A stretch of DNA of 19,930 nucleotides from the NCBI GenBank assembly GCA_035493895.1, contig DATJHM010000066.1, positions 1 through 19,930 of the forward strand. Direction: 5' to 3'. Made by a program: the position numbers and the translations under genes. This DNA comes from DATJHM01 sp035493895. GTDB taxonomy: Bacteria > Chloroflexota > Ktedonobacteria > Ktedonobacterales > Ktedonobacteraceae. Numbering within the stretch: position 1 is the first letter of the stretch; every line of letters begins with the position of its first letter. Below are positions 1 through 8,591 of this stretch, one piece after another. A model generated the notes under the pieces. The model did not search any database, was not told where the DNA came from, and saw nothing but the letters and a program-made list of their open reading frames with translations.

Positions 1-203
1 GGTAGAAATATTTCCGGTTTTGGACAACTCATTCAGTATTGTAATAGAGAAGGAGTTTTATACTTCTTACAGCAACCGTCATTGTTACCATGCAAAGGAG
101 CGAATCGCAAATCGACCCTTCAGAAATCTCACCATCTGCCGAATATATTAGAGAAGGATCAAAAATGCCTGTATCCAGCGCTCACACTACCAATGTATAT
201 CTC
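1..203. other. Gene-poor left edge with one short start-like ORF
   Basis: I see no convincing gene here. At 165-209 on the plus strand there is a well-spaced Shine-Dalgarno-like AGAAGGA (152-158) followed by ATG and a 14-codon frame (MPVSSAHTTNVYLV). It ends at a TAG that lies exactly where the 204-395 repeat begins. This could be the 5' end of a gene cut off by the repeat, or chance. No tRNA or strong terminator was found. Confidence 0.3.
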
Positions 204-395
204 GTGTAGCACTCGTGTCGCATCGATGTAGGCTCAAGATCCCCATCACATCCACCTTTGTGTAGGATGTGTAGCATTTTTTAAAAATTCTCGTAGCGCG
301 TCACCAATTCGTATGACAAACACAAACCGGCACCGATTCGGTTCGAAGGACATTACAGGTAGGGACCGCGCTTTATGCCGGTCCGCTGGAACGGC
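204..395 (+). repeat. Direct repeat copy A (~192 bp)
   Basis: This stretch is nearly the same as 501-690, about 296 bases further on, with scattered substitutions and single-base indels. The shared sequence runs from GTGTAGCACTCGTGTCGCA through the core CACAAACCGGCACCGATTC (321-339) to CGGTCCGCTG. Near its end a small hairpin can form: GGACCG at 363-368 pairs with CGGTCC at 379-384. The short ORFs across it are not credible genes, because they consist of repeat sequence with no recognisable domain. The origin is unknown; a noncoding RNA, a small mobile-element relic or an intergenic repeat family are all possible. Confidence 0.75.
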
Positions 396-422
396 GTCGA
401 TTCCCTTCATCGGGACCTATCA

Positions 423-441
423 CACAAACCGGCACCGATTC
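423..441 (+). repeat. Extra copy of the 19-base repeat core
   Basis: CACAAACCGGCACCGATTC occurs perfectly here and at 321-339 and 616-634. After each copy the sequence stays related (TTCGAAGGACATTACA in the outer two, TTCGACGGAACGTTACA here). This middle copy is therefore a third, shorter relative of the 190-bp unit rather than a chance match. Confidence 0.7.
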
Positions 442-500
442 CTTTCGACGGAACGTTACAACTACGCTACATACTTATCCTATCGCAACTATGTAGCCCG

Positions 501-690
501 GTGTAGCACTCGTGTCGCAGGATGTAGGCTCAAGATCCCCATCACATCCACCTTTGTGTAGGATATGTAGCTTTTTTCAAAATTCTCGTAGCGCGTCACC
601 AATTCGTATGGCAAACACAAACCGGCACCGATTCCCGTCGAAGGACATTACAGGTAGGGACCGGGCTTTATGCCGGTCCGCTGTAACGGC
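501..690 (+). repeat. Direct repeat copy B (~190 bp)
   Basis: Second copy of the unit at 204-395. The hairpin near its end is retained with a changed loop side (GACCGGGC, TTTAT, GCCGGTC, with one bulged base). The copy ends about 65 bases before the helicase gene at 754. It therefore forms most of that operon's upstream region and could carry regulatory signals, although I see no consensus promoter in it. Confidence 0.75.
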
Positions 691-753
691 ACCGGTCCGC
701 TCTCACCTCATATATTCATCTCTTAATAAGTAGAAAGAAGAGGTTCGTCAGGG

Positions 754-2871
754 ATGACCCGTCAAATTCTCATGAAACCAGCTTTTTTTACCGGGCTCAA
801 AAACTTTCAGGGCAAAGAAATGACTCAGATCATGAACAAAGTTGCCCTGATCATCCAGAATCCGCTGCCAGACGGCAAAGTAAAAAAACAACTGAACCAT
901 CACGAGGACAACAAACTCCATCGCTTGCGTTCAGGCAATTTCCGTATCCTCTATAAATTCGACGACAAAAGCCTGCGTATCCTCAACATCATTCGCCGCA
1001 GCGAGACGACCTACAAGGGCAATCTGCACGCCGATGATGACGACTGGGACGACGATCTTCTCACCGCTGTCGACGATTCGCTCGACGATTCGCTCCCCCC
1101 TGCCCACGCGGATGCTGCCTGGTCCTATAATGTCACCTACTCCGATCCCGCGGACCAAAAATTGCCCACGCCGATCACTGTCGCCCTTTTGCAGCAGCTC
1201 GAAATTCCTCCTCTCTACCATACACGCCTGCTCACGATCAAGACACAGGACGAACTCCTCGCCTGCCCCGGCGTCGCAGATGAGTTCCTCTTGCGCATCG
1301 ACGCGCACATGTTCGAGCCCTCATTGCGTCAGGTGGAGCAGCAGCCCGATTACATTCTGACGAATACGGACGATCTCTTGCGCTACAAAGATGGCGATCT
1401 GCTCGCTTTCCTGCTCAAGCTCTCACCGGAACAGGAAAAATATGTTAACTGGTCGCTGAGTACCACCGGCCCGACACTGGTCAAGGGCGGACCCGGCACC
1501 GGCAAGAGCACGATCGCCCTCTATCGCATCCGTTCTCTTCTCACGCAGTTGAAGCAAAATAATCGTTCGGCCCCGCGCATTCTCTTTACGACCTACACCA
1601 ATGCGCTGATCAAATCTTCGGAACAACTGCTGCAACAACTGCTCGGCGAAAATGCCCAGTATGTGCGTGTCAGTACTGCCGATAAGCTGGCGTACGAAGT
1701 CCTGCAACAGTGTGGTCAGACCAGAGAGATTCTCTCAGATAAAGATCAGCTCAACCTGTTACGCCAGGCCATCGCCGATACGCCTCTGGAAGGCAATCCT
1801 CTTCAACAGCAGGTCCAACGGCAAACGCTGGACAAAATGGGCATCGCCTATCTGTTGCAGGAGTTCAATACGGTCATTACTGCCCGCCAGATCTCGACCC
1901 TGGAGCACTATCTCACCACGGCCCGCACTGGTCGCAAGGTCGCGCTGAATGCCACACAGCGCCGCCTGCTCTGGAAAATCTACGAGCGCTGGCTGGCCCT
2001 TGTGCAGGCCAGCAACAAAGAGTCGTGGCAGCAGCGCCGGGCGCGCGTGGAAGATCTCGTCGAGGCATCCCCCCTCGCCCGTAGCTACGATGCGGTCGTC
2101 ATCGACGAGGCGCAAGATCTTGATCCGACCCTTCTGCGCATGCTCATCAAACTCTGCAAGGCGAGCAATCGTATCTTTGTCACTGCCGATGCCAATCAGT
2201 CGATTTACGGTAGCGGCTTTACCTGGTCGGATGTCCATGAAAGCCTGAAGTTCCAGGGCCGCACGAGCATTCTCCGCGCCAACTATCGCTCAACCAGCGA
2301 GATCGGTGAGGCCGCTCAGTCCTATCTTGCCAGCAGTGCCCTGGAAACCGAGGCCAGCGAGCGCCACTATGTCAACAACGGTCCGCTCCCGGACGTACGT
2401 TCGGTGCAACTGGCATGGCACGAGGCCCAACTGCTCGCCAGCTTCTTCAAAAAAGCCCTGCTCAGTCTCCGTCTCACCATGGGTTCGTGCGCGCTTCTCT
2501 GTCCAAGCGAGCGAGCTGGTCGCACCCTCGCCGGTCTCCTCCACGAACAGGGCATCGAAGCAACCTTTATGAGTGGGCAGGATCTGAATCTGACGCGCTC
2601 AGGCGTAAAAGTCCTGACGCTCAACTCGTCGAAGGGCCTGGAATTTCCTATCGTGGCCCTGGCTGGCTTCACCACCGGCACCTATCCCTTTATGCCATCT
2701 GACGCAACCGCCGAAGAACGCGCCGAACTGCTCGCCCGCGAACGCCGCACTATGTTCGTAGGCATGACCCGTGCCATGCGCGCCCTTCTCGTCATCATCC
2801 CGGCTGACACCGAAACCCCGCTCTTGCAGGGCTTCAACCCGACCTATTGGAATTTCAATCGCAAGATATAA
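754..2871 (+). CDS. UvrD/Rep-family helicase with RelE/ParE-like N-terminus
   Basis: A 705-residue superfamily 1 DNA helicase, expected to move 3'-5' on single-stranded DNA using ATP. Visible motifs: LSPEQEKYV (Q-motif, near 224), GGPGTGKST (Walker A, 245-253), VIDEAQD (Walker B, 449-455), TADANQSIYG (III), ANYRST (IV, near 509), TLNSSKGLEF (V, near 622) and MFVGMTRA (VI, near 667). Residues 1-88 (…HRLRSGNFRILYKFDDKSLRILNIIRR) resemble the RelE/ParE mRNA-interferase fold. An acidic linker rich in Asp follows (about 93-114). No separate antitoxin gene is adjacent, so the domain may be structural or nucleic-acid binding. The start at 754 is supported by AGAAGAGG about 10 bases upstream. A gap of 34 bases leads to drmA, so an operon is likely. 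The helicase call is secure; the RelE-like call rests on sequence pattern only. Confidence 0.9.
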   Translation: MTRQILMKPAFFTGLKNFQGKEMTQIMNKVALIIQNPLPDGKVKKQLNHHEDNKLHRLRSGNFRILYKFDDKSLRILNIIRRSETTYKGNLHADDDDWDDDLLTAVDDSLDDSLPPAHADAAWSYNVTYSDPADQKLPTPITVALLQQLEIPPLYHTRLLTIKTQDELLACPGVADEFLLRIDAHMFEPSLRQVEQQPDYILTNTDDLLRYKDGDLLAFLLKLSPEQEKYVNWSLSTTGPTLVKGGPGTGKSTIALYRIRSLLTQLKQNNRSAPRILFTTYTNALIKSSEQLLQQLLGENAQYVRVSTADKLAYEVLQQCGQTREILSDKDQLNLLRQAIADTPLEGNPLQQQVQRQTLDKMGIAYLLQEFNTVITARQISTLEHYLTTARTGRKVALNATQRRLLWKIYERWLALVQASNKESWQQRRARVEDLVEASPLARSYDAVVIDEAQDLDPTLLRMLIKLCKASNRIFVTADANQSIYGSGFTWSDVHESLKFQGRTSILRANYRSTSEIGEAAQSYLASSALETEASERHYVNNGPLPDVRSVQLAWHEAQLLASFFKKALLSLRLTMGSCALLCPSERAGRTLAGLLHEQGIEATFMSGQDLNLTRSGVKVLTLNSSKGLEFPIVALAGFTTGTYPFMPSDATAEERAELLARERRTMFVGMTRAMRALLVIIPADTETPLLQGFNPTYWNFNRKI

Positions 2872-2905
2872 CATCTTACATATATATAAAGAAGGACAAT
2901 CACTG

Positions 2906-3670
2906 ATGCACACTCTTCGGCTCCCTCGCACCCTCGACGAACTCGACCTGGACGCGCTCAATCGCCAATTGCACGCAGGCGAAATCACGCTCGATTGGCA
3001 CGATGTAGAGCCTGATCGCTTACAACCCCAGCACCTGCTCATGCTTTTCGCTGGCCTCGACCTGACCGATTGCTACGAGACAATTGGCGGTGATGCCATT
3101 CCCGAAGCGCTGACGAATCAGATCTACACGGCGTTTCTCTCTATGCAGAACTCCTCTGCTCCCGACGAGGACGAGACATCTTCCTCATCCTATCCCGCCC
3201 CGCCCGTCTGGCAACCCGAGGAGATGCCCCCTCTCGCTCCCACCTCGGAGACTCCTGAGCCCGCACCACTTCCCGCTTCACCTCCGGCCACAAAACAACC
3301 CTTGCTTGTCGCGCCGTCGCTCTCACGCCTGCGCGACGAATTGGAGGCGATGGTGATCCGCGATCTGCTGGGTCCAGCGGGCGGCGAAAATGAGGAGATG
3401 GATGAGGCGCGCGTGCGTGATCGCTATCTGGTTGGCCGGTTGGCTCCCGGCAAAACGCAGACCGAGCCTGAAGAGATGGAGGAACAACTCGCGACCAACG
3501 AAACCGCACCAGACGAGGGCGCAACTGAGGCGGAGGCAGCCCAGAAACCCACCTTCAGTCCGGCCTCGATTGGCCTGAGCTTCTGCGTTGATCGTGATAC
3601 TCCTGAGCTGCGCGTCACTGCACGCTGGGGTCACTATATGCGCGCAAAAAGCGAGACACTCACGACGTAG
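2906..3670 (+). CDS. drmA: drmA, N-terminal part, ending at in-frame TAG
   Basis: This 254-residue frame starts at ATG 2906, with AAGAAGGA about 10 bases upstream. It ends at TAG 3668-3670. Beyond the stop, the same frame runs on through HDTPKTVWQRYQRGG into the helicase part without any shift. Residues 1-80 form a helical segment and about 85-135 a Pro/Glu-rich linker. From about 138 the sequence looks like the usual DrmA N-terminal region: LRDELEAMVIRDLLGPAGG, then VRDRYLVGRLAPG. Known DrmA proteins are single long helicases, so this is most simply one gene of 1268 codons plus stop interrupted by a nonsense change. Suppression, readthrough or a sequencing error are alternatives. On its own this fragment has no catalytic motif. 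Confidence 0.75.
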   Translation: MHTLRLPRTLDELDLDALNRQLHAGEITLDWHDVEPDRLQPQHLLMLFAGLDLTDCYETIGGDAIPEALTNQIYTAFLSMQNSSAPDEDETSSSSYPAPPVWQPEEMPPLAPTSETPEPAPLPASPPATKQPLLVAPSLSRLRDELEAMVIRDLLGPAGGENEEMDEARVRDRYLVGRLAPGKTQTEPEEMEEQLATNETAPDEGATEAEAAQKPTFSPASIGLSFCVDRDTPELRVTARWGHYMRAKSETLTT

Positions 3671-3688
3671 CATGATACGCCGAAAACG

Positions 3689-6600
3689 GTGTGGCAACGC
3701 TACCAGCGCGGCGGGACGGCTCGTATCATCCGTATGCAAGAAGGCTCCATCCCTCTCTGGCAACCTGAAGAGGAGCAGCAACCAGGCGTCTTTGTGAAGG
3801 GCATCGTGCGTCGAACGGGTGAGGACTGGCTTGTCTCACTCTTCCTTATTAACGGTCAACAGGAGCCAAAGCAGTTGCGCGATAGCGCGTGGCTCTTCCA
3901 GCCCGAATTGATCGTCGAGGCCCCCTCTGGCTCTCCCATCTTCAAGCAGCGTCCCTCCGTGCAGCACGCCCACTACGGCAAAGAAGAGGAGGCGATGGCG
4001 ATGCTGTACCGCGAGCACATCAGTTTCGCTGCGGGTCATGGCATCAGTGTCCATGCAGAAACGCAGCCGGGAGACCGCACCTGTGCCCTGCGTCTGAGCA
4101 CGCGTGTGGTGCCGAGCTACGATGTGCCACGTACGGAGGCTCCCACGCTCGACGAAATTCCCGATCTTGCGGGTCTGGTTCTCGATATGCGCGAACTTGC
4201 CGAGACGCCTGCAACGGAGCTGCTGGACAAATTGCTTCCGCTCTCCATTGCCTATAACCGCTGGATTGATACGCTGGAGCAGCGCCTGCAACAGCCCACC
4301 CATGATCTGGACAACTATCAGGTTGCCACACACGAAGCCATTCGCCAGTGCCGTACGACTGCCCAACGTATGCTCGCTGGCCTGCGCATGCTCGCAGAAA
4401 ATCCGCAGGCAGCAAGCGCTTTCGCTTTTATGAACCAGGCAATGTGGCAGCAACGCGTGCACACGCTCCATGCCGAAGAGAAACGCCGCAACGCAGGTGC
4501 CACCCTCACGACCATCGACATTGCGAAAAATAGAAGCTGGCGACCCTTCCAGCTCGCGTTCATTCTCCTGAACCTGCCTTCGCTGACCGACCTGAGCCAT
4601 CCTGAACGCAGCACAAACGCGGACGCGGTTGCGGACCTGCTCTGGTTCCCGACTGGTGGTGGCAAGACGGAAGCCTATCTGGGTCTGACTGCCTATACGC
4701 TGGCAATTCGCCGTTTGCAAGGTGTCGTGAATGGCTACTCCGGCCTGGATGGTGTAGCGGTGATCATGCGCTACACCCTGCGCCTGCTGACCTTGCAACA
4801 ATTTCAACGCGCCTCTTCGCTGATCTGTGCCTGCGAAATGATCCGCCGCGAGGACAGCACTACCTGGGGAGAGACGCCGTTCCGCCTGGGTCTCTGGGTG
4901 GGCCAACATTCAACCCCGAATACGACAAAGGAAAGCGCGGAGGTCAACACGCAGGAACGCGGCACCTATAGCAGCCACTTCGGCGGCGTGGGCAGTCCGC
5001 GCCAGCTCACAAGTTGTCCCTGGTGTGGCTCGGCAATCGATGGCGGTAAACACATTGAGGTCAAAAGTTACCCAAAAGAGAGCGGGCGCACGCTGATCTA
5101 TTGCAGCGATCAATACGGCCAGTGCCCCTTTAGCAAAAGGCAAGCGCAGGGTGAAGGTTTGCCAGTCGTCGTGGTGGATGAGGAAATCTATCGCCTGCTG
5201 CCATCTTTGCTGATCGCGACGGTGGATAAATTCGCGCAGTTGCCATGGAAGGGCGAGACGCAACTCCTGTTCGGTCGCGTTGACAAAAAGTGCAGCCGTC
5301 ACGGCTTCCGTGCCAGCGATCTGGAGGATAAAGACTCGCATCCCGCGCAGGGCAGTTCTCCAAAAGCGTTCTCGACCGAGCATCTCCCTCTACGCCCGCC
5401 CGATCTGATCATTCAGGACGAGCTGCATCTGATCTCTGGTCCTCTGGGCTCGCTGGCAGGTCTCTATGAAACGGTGATCGATCATCTCGCCACGTGGGAA
5501 GTGGACGGACAACAGGTGCGCCCGAAGGTCATCGCTGCCACGGCAACGATCCGCCGCGCAGGCAAGCAAGTACACGATCTCTTCTTGCGCGACGTGAATA
5601 TCTTCCCTCCCCAGGGCCTGGATGTCAAAGATAACTTTTTCTCACGCCAGCGCGATCCAGGCGAAGAGACTCCTGGTCGCCGCTATCTCGGGATCTGTGC
5701 GACTGGCAAACGCTTTAAAGCGGCCTTGATCCGCGTCTACGTCGCCCATCTCTCGGCGGCGCAGGTGCTCTATGAAAAATATGGGGACGTGGCACATCCC
5801 TGGATGACGCTGGTAGGCTACTTTAACTCTATCCGTGAGCTGGGTGGTATGCGTCGTCTGGTGGAAGACGATGTGACCTCGCGCCTGAACCGCATGGATA
5901 AGCGTGGTCTCGCCAGACGCCGTAAACCGACCGTGGAGGAGCTTACCTCTCGCAAAAGCTCAACGGCCATCCCGGATGTGCTGAACAAACTGGAGCAACC
6001 CTACGCCACTGAAAAATGGCCGATCGATGTTCTGCTGGCAACCAATATGATCTCGGTCGGCGTGGATGTGAAACGTCTGGGCCTGATGGTTGTGGCGGGC
6101 CAGCCCAAGGCGACGGCTGAATACATCCAGGCGACGAGCCGCGTGGGACGTAGCTTCCCGGGTCTTGTCTGCATCGTCTACAACTGGGGTCGCCCCCGTG
6201 ATCTCTCGCACTATGAACAGTTCGAGCACTATCACGCGACCTTCTATCAACAGGTGGAAGCGCTCTCTCTGACGCCCTTCGCGCCGCGTGCCCTCGATCG
6301 TGGTCTCGCGGCTCTCCTGGCGAGCTATATCCGCCTGACCACAACCGCCCTGAGTAAGAACGAAGCAGCAGGCAAGGTCACACCGCAAACGGCCCTTTTC
6401 GACGAGGCCATTGAAGCCATCATCAGACGAGCAAGCGAGATCGCGATCGATGACGAAGCCGTCGAACGTGTTCGCCACGACTTAGAACAACGGCGCGACT
6501 ACTGGCTCCATCAGGCCAGCACCATGCCGATCCTGGGTTATAAAGAACGCAACGACAGCAAAACGCTCGGCCTGCTCAAAGATCCCGAGCCCGGCAAATG

Positions 6601-6712
6601 GGATCTCTTCACCTGCCTGAACTCATTGCGCGACGTCGAACCAACCGTCAATCTCGTCCTGACCGACTACGATCTCGGCGAAGATGTCGATACCGTCAAT
6701 TCACCATCGTAA
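3689..6712 (+). CDS. drmA: drmA, helicase part (DISARM helicase DrmA)
   Basis: Superfamily 2 helicase body of DrmA, one of the two proteins shared by all DISARM phage-defence systems. In full-gene numbering from 2906, PTGGGKT (Walker A) is at 582-588, DELH (Walker B) at 838-841, ATATI (motif III) near 876 and QATSRVGR (motif VI) at 1075-1082. A zinc ribbon with C704, C707, C733 and C740 is inserted between the first two. 3689 is a GTG with no Shine-Dalgarno site, and the next in-frame ATG (3734) has none either. Independent translation therefore looks poor, and this half probably depends on readthrough of the TAG at 3668 or on weak reinitiation. The frame is otherwise open over more than 1000 codons, so any loss of function is recent. 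drmB follows after 13 bases. Confidence 0.88.
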   Translation: MWQRYQRGGTARIIRMQEGSIPLWQPEEEQQPGVFVKGIVRRTGEDWLVSLFLINGQQEPKQLRDSAWLFQPELIVEAPSGSPIFKQRPSVQHAHYGKEEEAMAMLYREHISFAAGHGISVHAETQPGDRTCALRLSTRVVPSYDVPRTEAPTLDEIPDLAGLVLDMRELAETPATELLDKLLPLSIAYNRWIDTLEQRLQQPTHDLDNYQVATHEAIRQCRTTAQRMLAGLRMLAENPQAASAFAFMNQAMWQQRVHTLHAEEKRRNAGATLTTIDIAKNRSWRPFQLAFILLNLPSLTDLSHPERSTNADAVADLLWFPTGGGKTEAYLGLTAYTLAIRRLQGVVNGYSGLDGVAVIMRYTLRLLTLQQFQRASSLICACEMIRREDSTTWGETPFRLGLWVGQHSTPNTTKESAEVNTQERGTYSSHFGGVGSPRQLTSCPWCGSAIDGGKHIEVKSYPKESGRTLIYCSDQYGQCPFSKRQAQGEGLPVVVVDEEIYRLLPSLLIATVDKFAQLPWKGETQLLFGRVDKKCSRHGFRASDLEDKDSHPAQGSSPKAFSTEHLPLRPPDLIIQDELHLISGPLGSLAGLYETVIDHLATWEVDGQQVRPKVIAATATIRRAGKQVHDLFLRDVNIFPPQGLDVKDNFFSRQRDPGEETPGRRYLGICATGKRFKAALIRVYVAHLSAAQVLYEKYGDVAHPWMTLVGYFNSIRELGGMRRLVEDDVTSRLNRMDKRGLARRRKPTVEELTSRKSSTAIPDVLNKLEQPYATEKWPIDVLLATNMISVGVDVKRLGLMVVAGQPKATAEYIQATSRVGRSFPGLVCIVYNWGRPRDLSHYEQFEHYHATFYQQVEALSLTPFAPRALDRGLAALLASYIRLTTTALSKNEAAGKVTPQTALFDEAIEAIIRRASEIAIDDEAVERVRHDLEQRRDYWLHQASTMPILGYKERNDSKTLGLLKDPEPGKWDLFTCLNSLRDVEPTVNLVLTDYDLGEDVDTVNSPS

Positions 6713-6725
6713 AGGACTCATTATC

Positions 6726-8555
6726 ATGAACAATAAAAAATACAAAGCAGGCGAAATTCGCCCAAGCCAGCTCCTGACCACCTATGGCATCGGCTCTTTG
6801 ATCGACCTGCCCCATCTCTCCGCCATCGTCCTGGGCCTCGAAGATTGGAATACAACCCATTGCAAACCCATTCAGGAGGATCGCCTCCTGCTCGCCATTC
6901 AGACAATCCTGGGCAAACAGGTCAAACAACTTCTTTCGCCGCCTTCCACAAACTCCCCTACCGGCAATCCGTTCTCACCAGAGGCCCAGATCGGCGTCCC
7001 CGTTGCCACCTTCCCGCGCTGGATGGTCTGCCCCAGATGCCACCTGCTCGCCCCTATCTCTTCCGGCCATTTTGAACTGAAAGTTCCCGGCCAGACCGAC
7101 CGTATTCGCTATGTGCATAAGCTATGCCCTGGTCGGCCAACCGTGCTCCCTTCGCGTTTTATGCTCGCCTGCGAAGCTGGTCACCTCGACGATTTCCCCT
7201 GGCATCACTTCGTCCATGGTCCGCGTCCCTGCAATGCGCAATTCAAGATCAACGAAGTCGGCGTCTCCGGCGAACCCTCAGAGATCATTGTCAGTTGCCA
7301 GATCTGCGGAGCCAAACGCGTCATGGCCGAGGCCTTTAATAGCGATGAATCTCATGTCTATAAACCCGATTGTACAGGCAGGCGTCTCCATCTCCGCGAT
7401 AAAGAATCCTGCACGCTCCAGGCCCGCACGATGCTGCTCGCCGCCTCAAATTCCTGGTTCCCTTTGATCTTCAGCACCTTGTCGCTTCCCCAGCTCGAAG
7501 ATGAGCTAGAGCAGGTCATCGAGGCCCACTGGAGTCAGCTACAGGACGTAGAGGCCCAGATCGACATTCCTGTCCTGCGCAAATTTGTCATCCCCGAATT
7601 TCAAAAATATACTGACGAGGACATCTGGCAGCGCATAGAGCAGCGAAAACAAGCCACTGACGACGACGATATGGTACGCCCGACCGATCTCAAAATCCCG
7701 GAATGGCGCGTCCTCACTGATCCCTTGCACGCGCCAGCCAGCCCAGACTTCGAGGTTTCTCAGGTCAACCCACCCGAGGGATATAGCGCCTACATTGAAC
7801 AGGTGGTGCTGGTAGAACGCCTGCGTGAAGTGCGCGCCATCACCGGCTTCACGCGTATCGAGTCATTGATCGACTATGCCGAAGACGAAGAGCTTCCCTC
7901 GGACCATATTATGCCCCTGGCCCGTCATAGCCCCTATTGGATACCCGCCTCAGAGGTTCGCGGTGAGGGTATCTTTATCCAGTTTCGCGAAGAGGTCATT
8001 GAGCGCTGGCTGGACCAGCACGCCGCGCAACAACATAACGGAGAGTTTTTCGAGGCCCACAAACGCTGGCGTCAGGCCCGCCATATCGAGCCAGCAAACG
8101 CAAACTATCCCGGCCTGCGTTACGTGCTCCTGCACACCTTCGCCCATGCCCTGATGCGCCAGTTGACGCTAGCATGTGGCTATACTGCCGCCAGCCTGAG
8201 CGAGCGTATCTACGCCCAGGACTCCACCAGCGAGGGAGGAGCGATGGCGGGTATCCTGCTCTACACCGCCGCCTCTGATAGCGAGGGCACATTGGGCGGT
8301 CTCGTCAGCCTGGGTCGCCCGGACCAACTCGTCTTTCACATAGACGGCGCGCTGGATGCCATGCAACATTGCTCTTCCGATCCCCTCTGCGCAGAACACG
8401 AAAGCCGCGAAGACAAAACGCTGCACGAGGCCGCCTGCCACGCCTGCATGTTCATCCCAGAAACCTCCTGCGAACGAGGCAACCGCTACCTGGACCGCTC
8501 GCTACTGACCTCAACCGTCAAACGCGATGATCTGGCCTTTTTTGCACGTTCATAG
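6726..8555 (+). CDS. drmB: DISARM protein DrmB (DUF1998 family)
   Basis: A 609-residue protein matching DrmB, the partner of DrmA in DISARM; the pair is known to recognise and block incoming phage DNA. The N-terminal IRPSQLLTTYGIGSLIDLP is characteristic. Likely zinc ligands follow: C102/C105 (VCPRCH) and C191/C194 (CQICG). The DUF1998 region begins near 465 (RYVLLHTFAHALMRQLT) and ends with HACMFIPETSCERGN near 570-584 and LDRSLL. The start is ATG 6726, because AAAGGA at 6711-6716 is well spaced before it. An in-frame upstream start at 6684 would overlap drmA and has no better signal. The last 25 bases, including the stop, are duplicated just downstream. The gene is intact, in contrast to drmA. 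Confidence 0.92.
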   Translation: MNNKKYKAGEIRPSQLLTTYGIGSLIDLPHLSAIVLGLEDWNTTHCKPIQEDRLLLAIQTILGKQVKQLLSPPSTNSPTGNPFSPEAQIGVPVATFPRWMVCPRCHLLAPISSGHFELKVPGQTDRIRYVHKLCPGRPTVLPSRFMLACEAGHLDDFPWHHFVHGPRPCNAQFKINEVGVSGEPSEIIVSCQICGAKRVMAEAFNSDESHVYKPDCTGRRLHLRDKESCTLQARTMLLAASNSWFPLIFSTLSLPQLEDELEQVIEAHWSQLQDVEAQIDIPVLRKFVIPEFQKYTDEDIWQRIEQRKQATDDDDMVRPTDLKIPEWRVLTDPLHAPASPDFEVSQVNPPEGYSAYIEQVVLVERLREVRAITGFTRIESLIDYAEDEELPSDHIMPLARHSPYWIPASEVRGEGIFIQFREEVIERWLDQHAAQQHNGEFFEAHKRWRQARHIEPANANYPGLRYVLLHTFAHALMRQLTLACGYTAASLSERIYAQDSTSEGGAMAGILLYTAASDSEGTLGGLVSLGRPDQLVFHIDGALDAMQHCSSDPLCAEHESREDKTLHEAACHACMFIPETSCERGNRYLDRSLLTSTVKRDDLAFFARS

Positions 8556-8583
8556 CACATGGCCTTTTTGCACGTTCATAGCA
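8533..8583 (+). repeat. Tandem duplication of the drmB 3' end
   Basis: The block TGGCC-T(6)-GCACGTTCATAGCA (8533-8557) is repeated at 8560-8583 with one T fewer, a period of 27 bases. The first copy encodes the last residues of DrmB and its TAG. The second copy is out of frame and noncoding. It looks like a small slippage or repair duplication. Confidence 0.85.
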
Positions 8584-8591
8584 TGTGGGTA

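Noticed and set aside
204..690. CRISPR array
   Set aside because: Only three core copies at unequal spacing (102 and 193 bases), flanked by homologous rather than unique sequence, and no cas genes.
313..733. Short plus-strand ORFs (82 and 73 codons) over the upstream repeats
   Set aside because: They consist of repeat sequence, share TNRHRF-like peptides only because the DNA repeats, and show no domain or good ribosome site.
3836..4909. 357-codon minus-strand ORF inside drmA
   Set aside because: Antisense shadow of a strongly coding helicase frame with clear motifs; the antisense product matches nothing I recognise.
5943..6478. Minus-strand ORFs of 133 and 172 codons inside drmA
   Set aside because: They lie opposite helicase motifs V and VI of drmA and have no ribosome site or domain.
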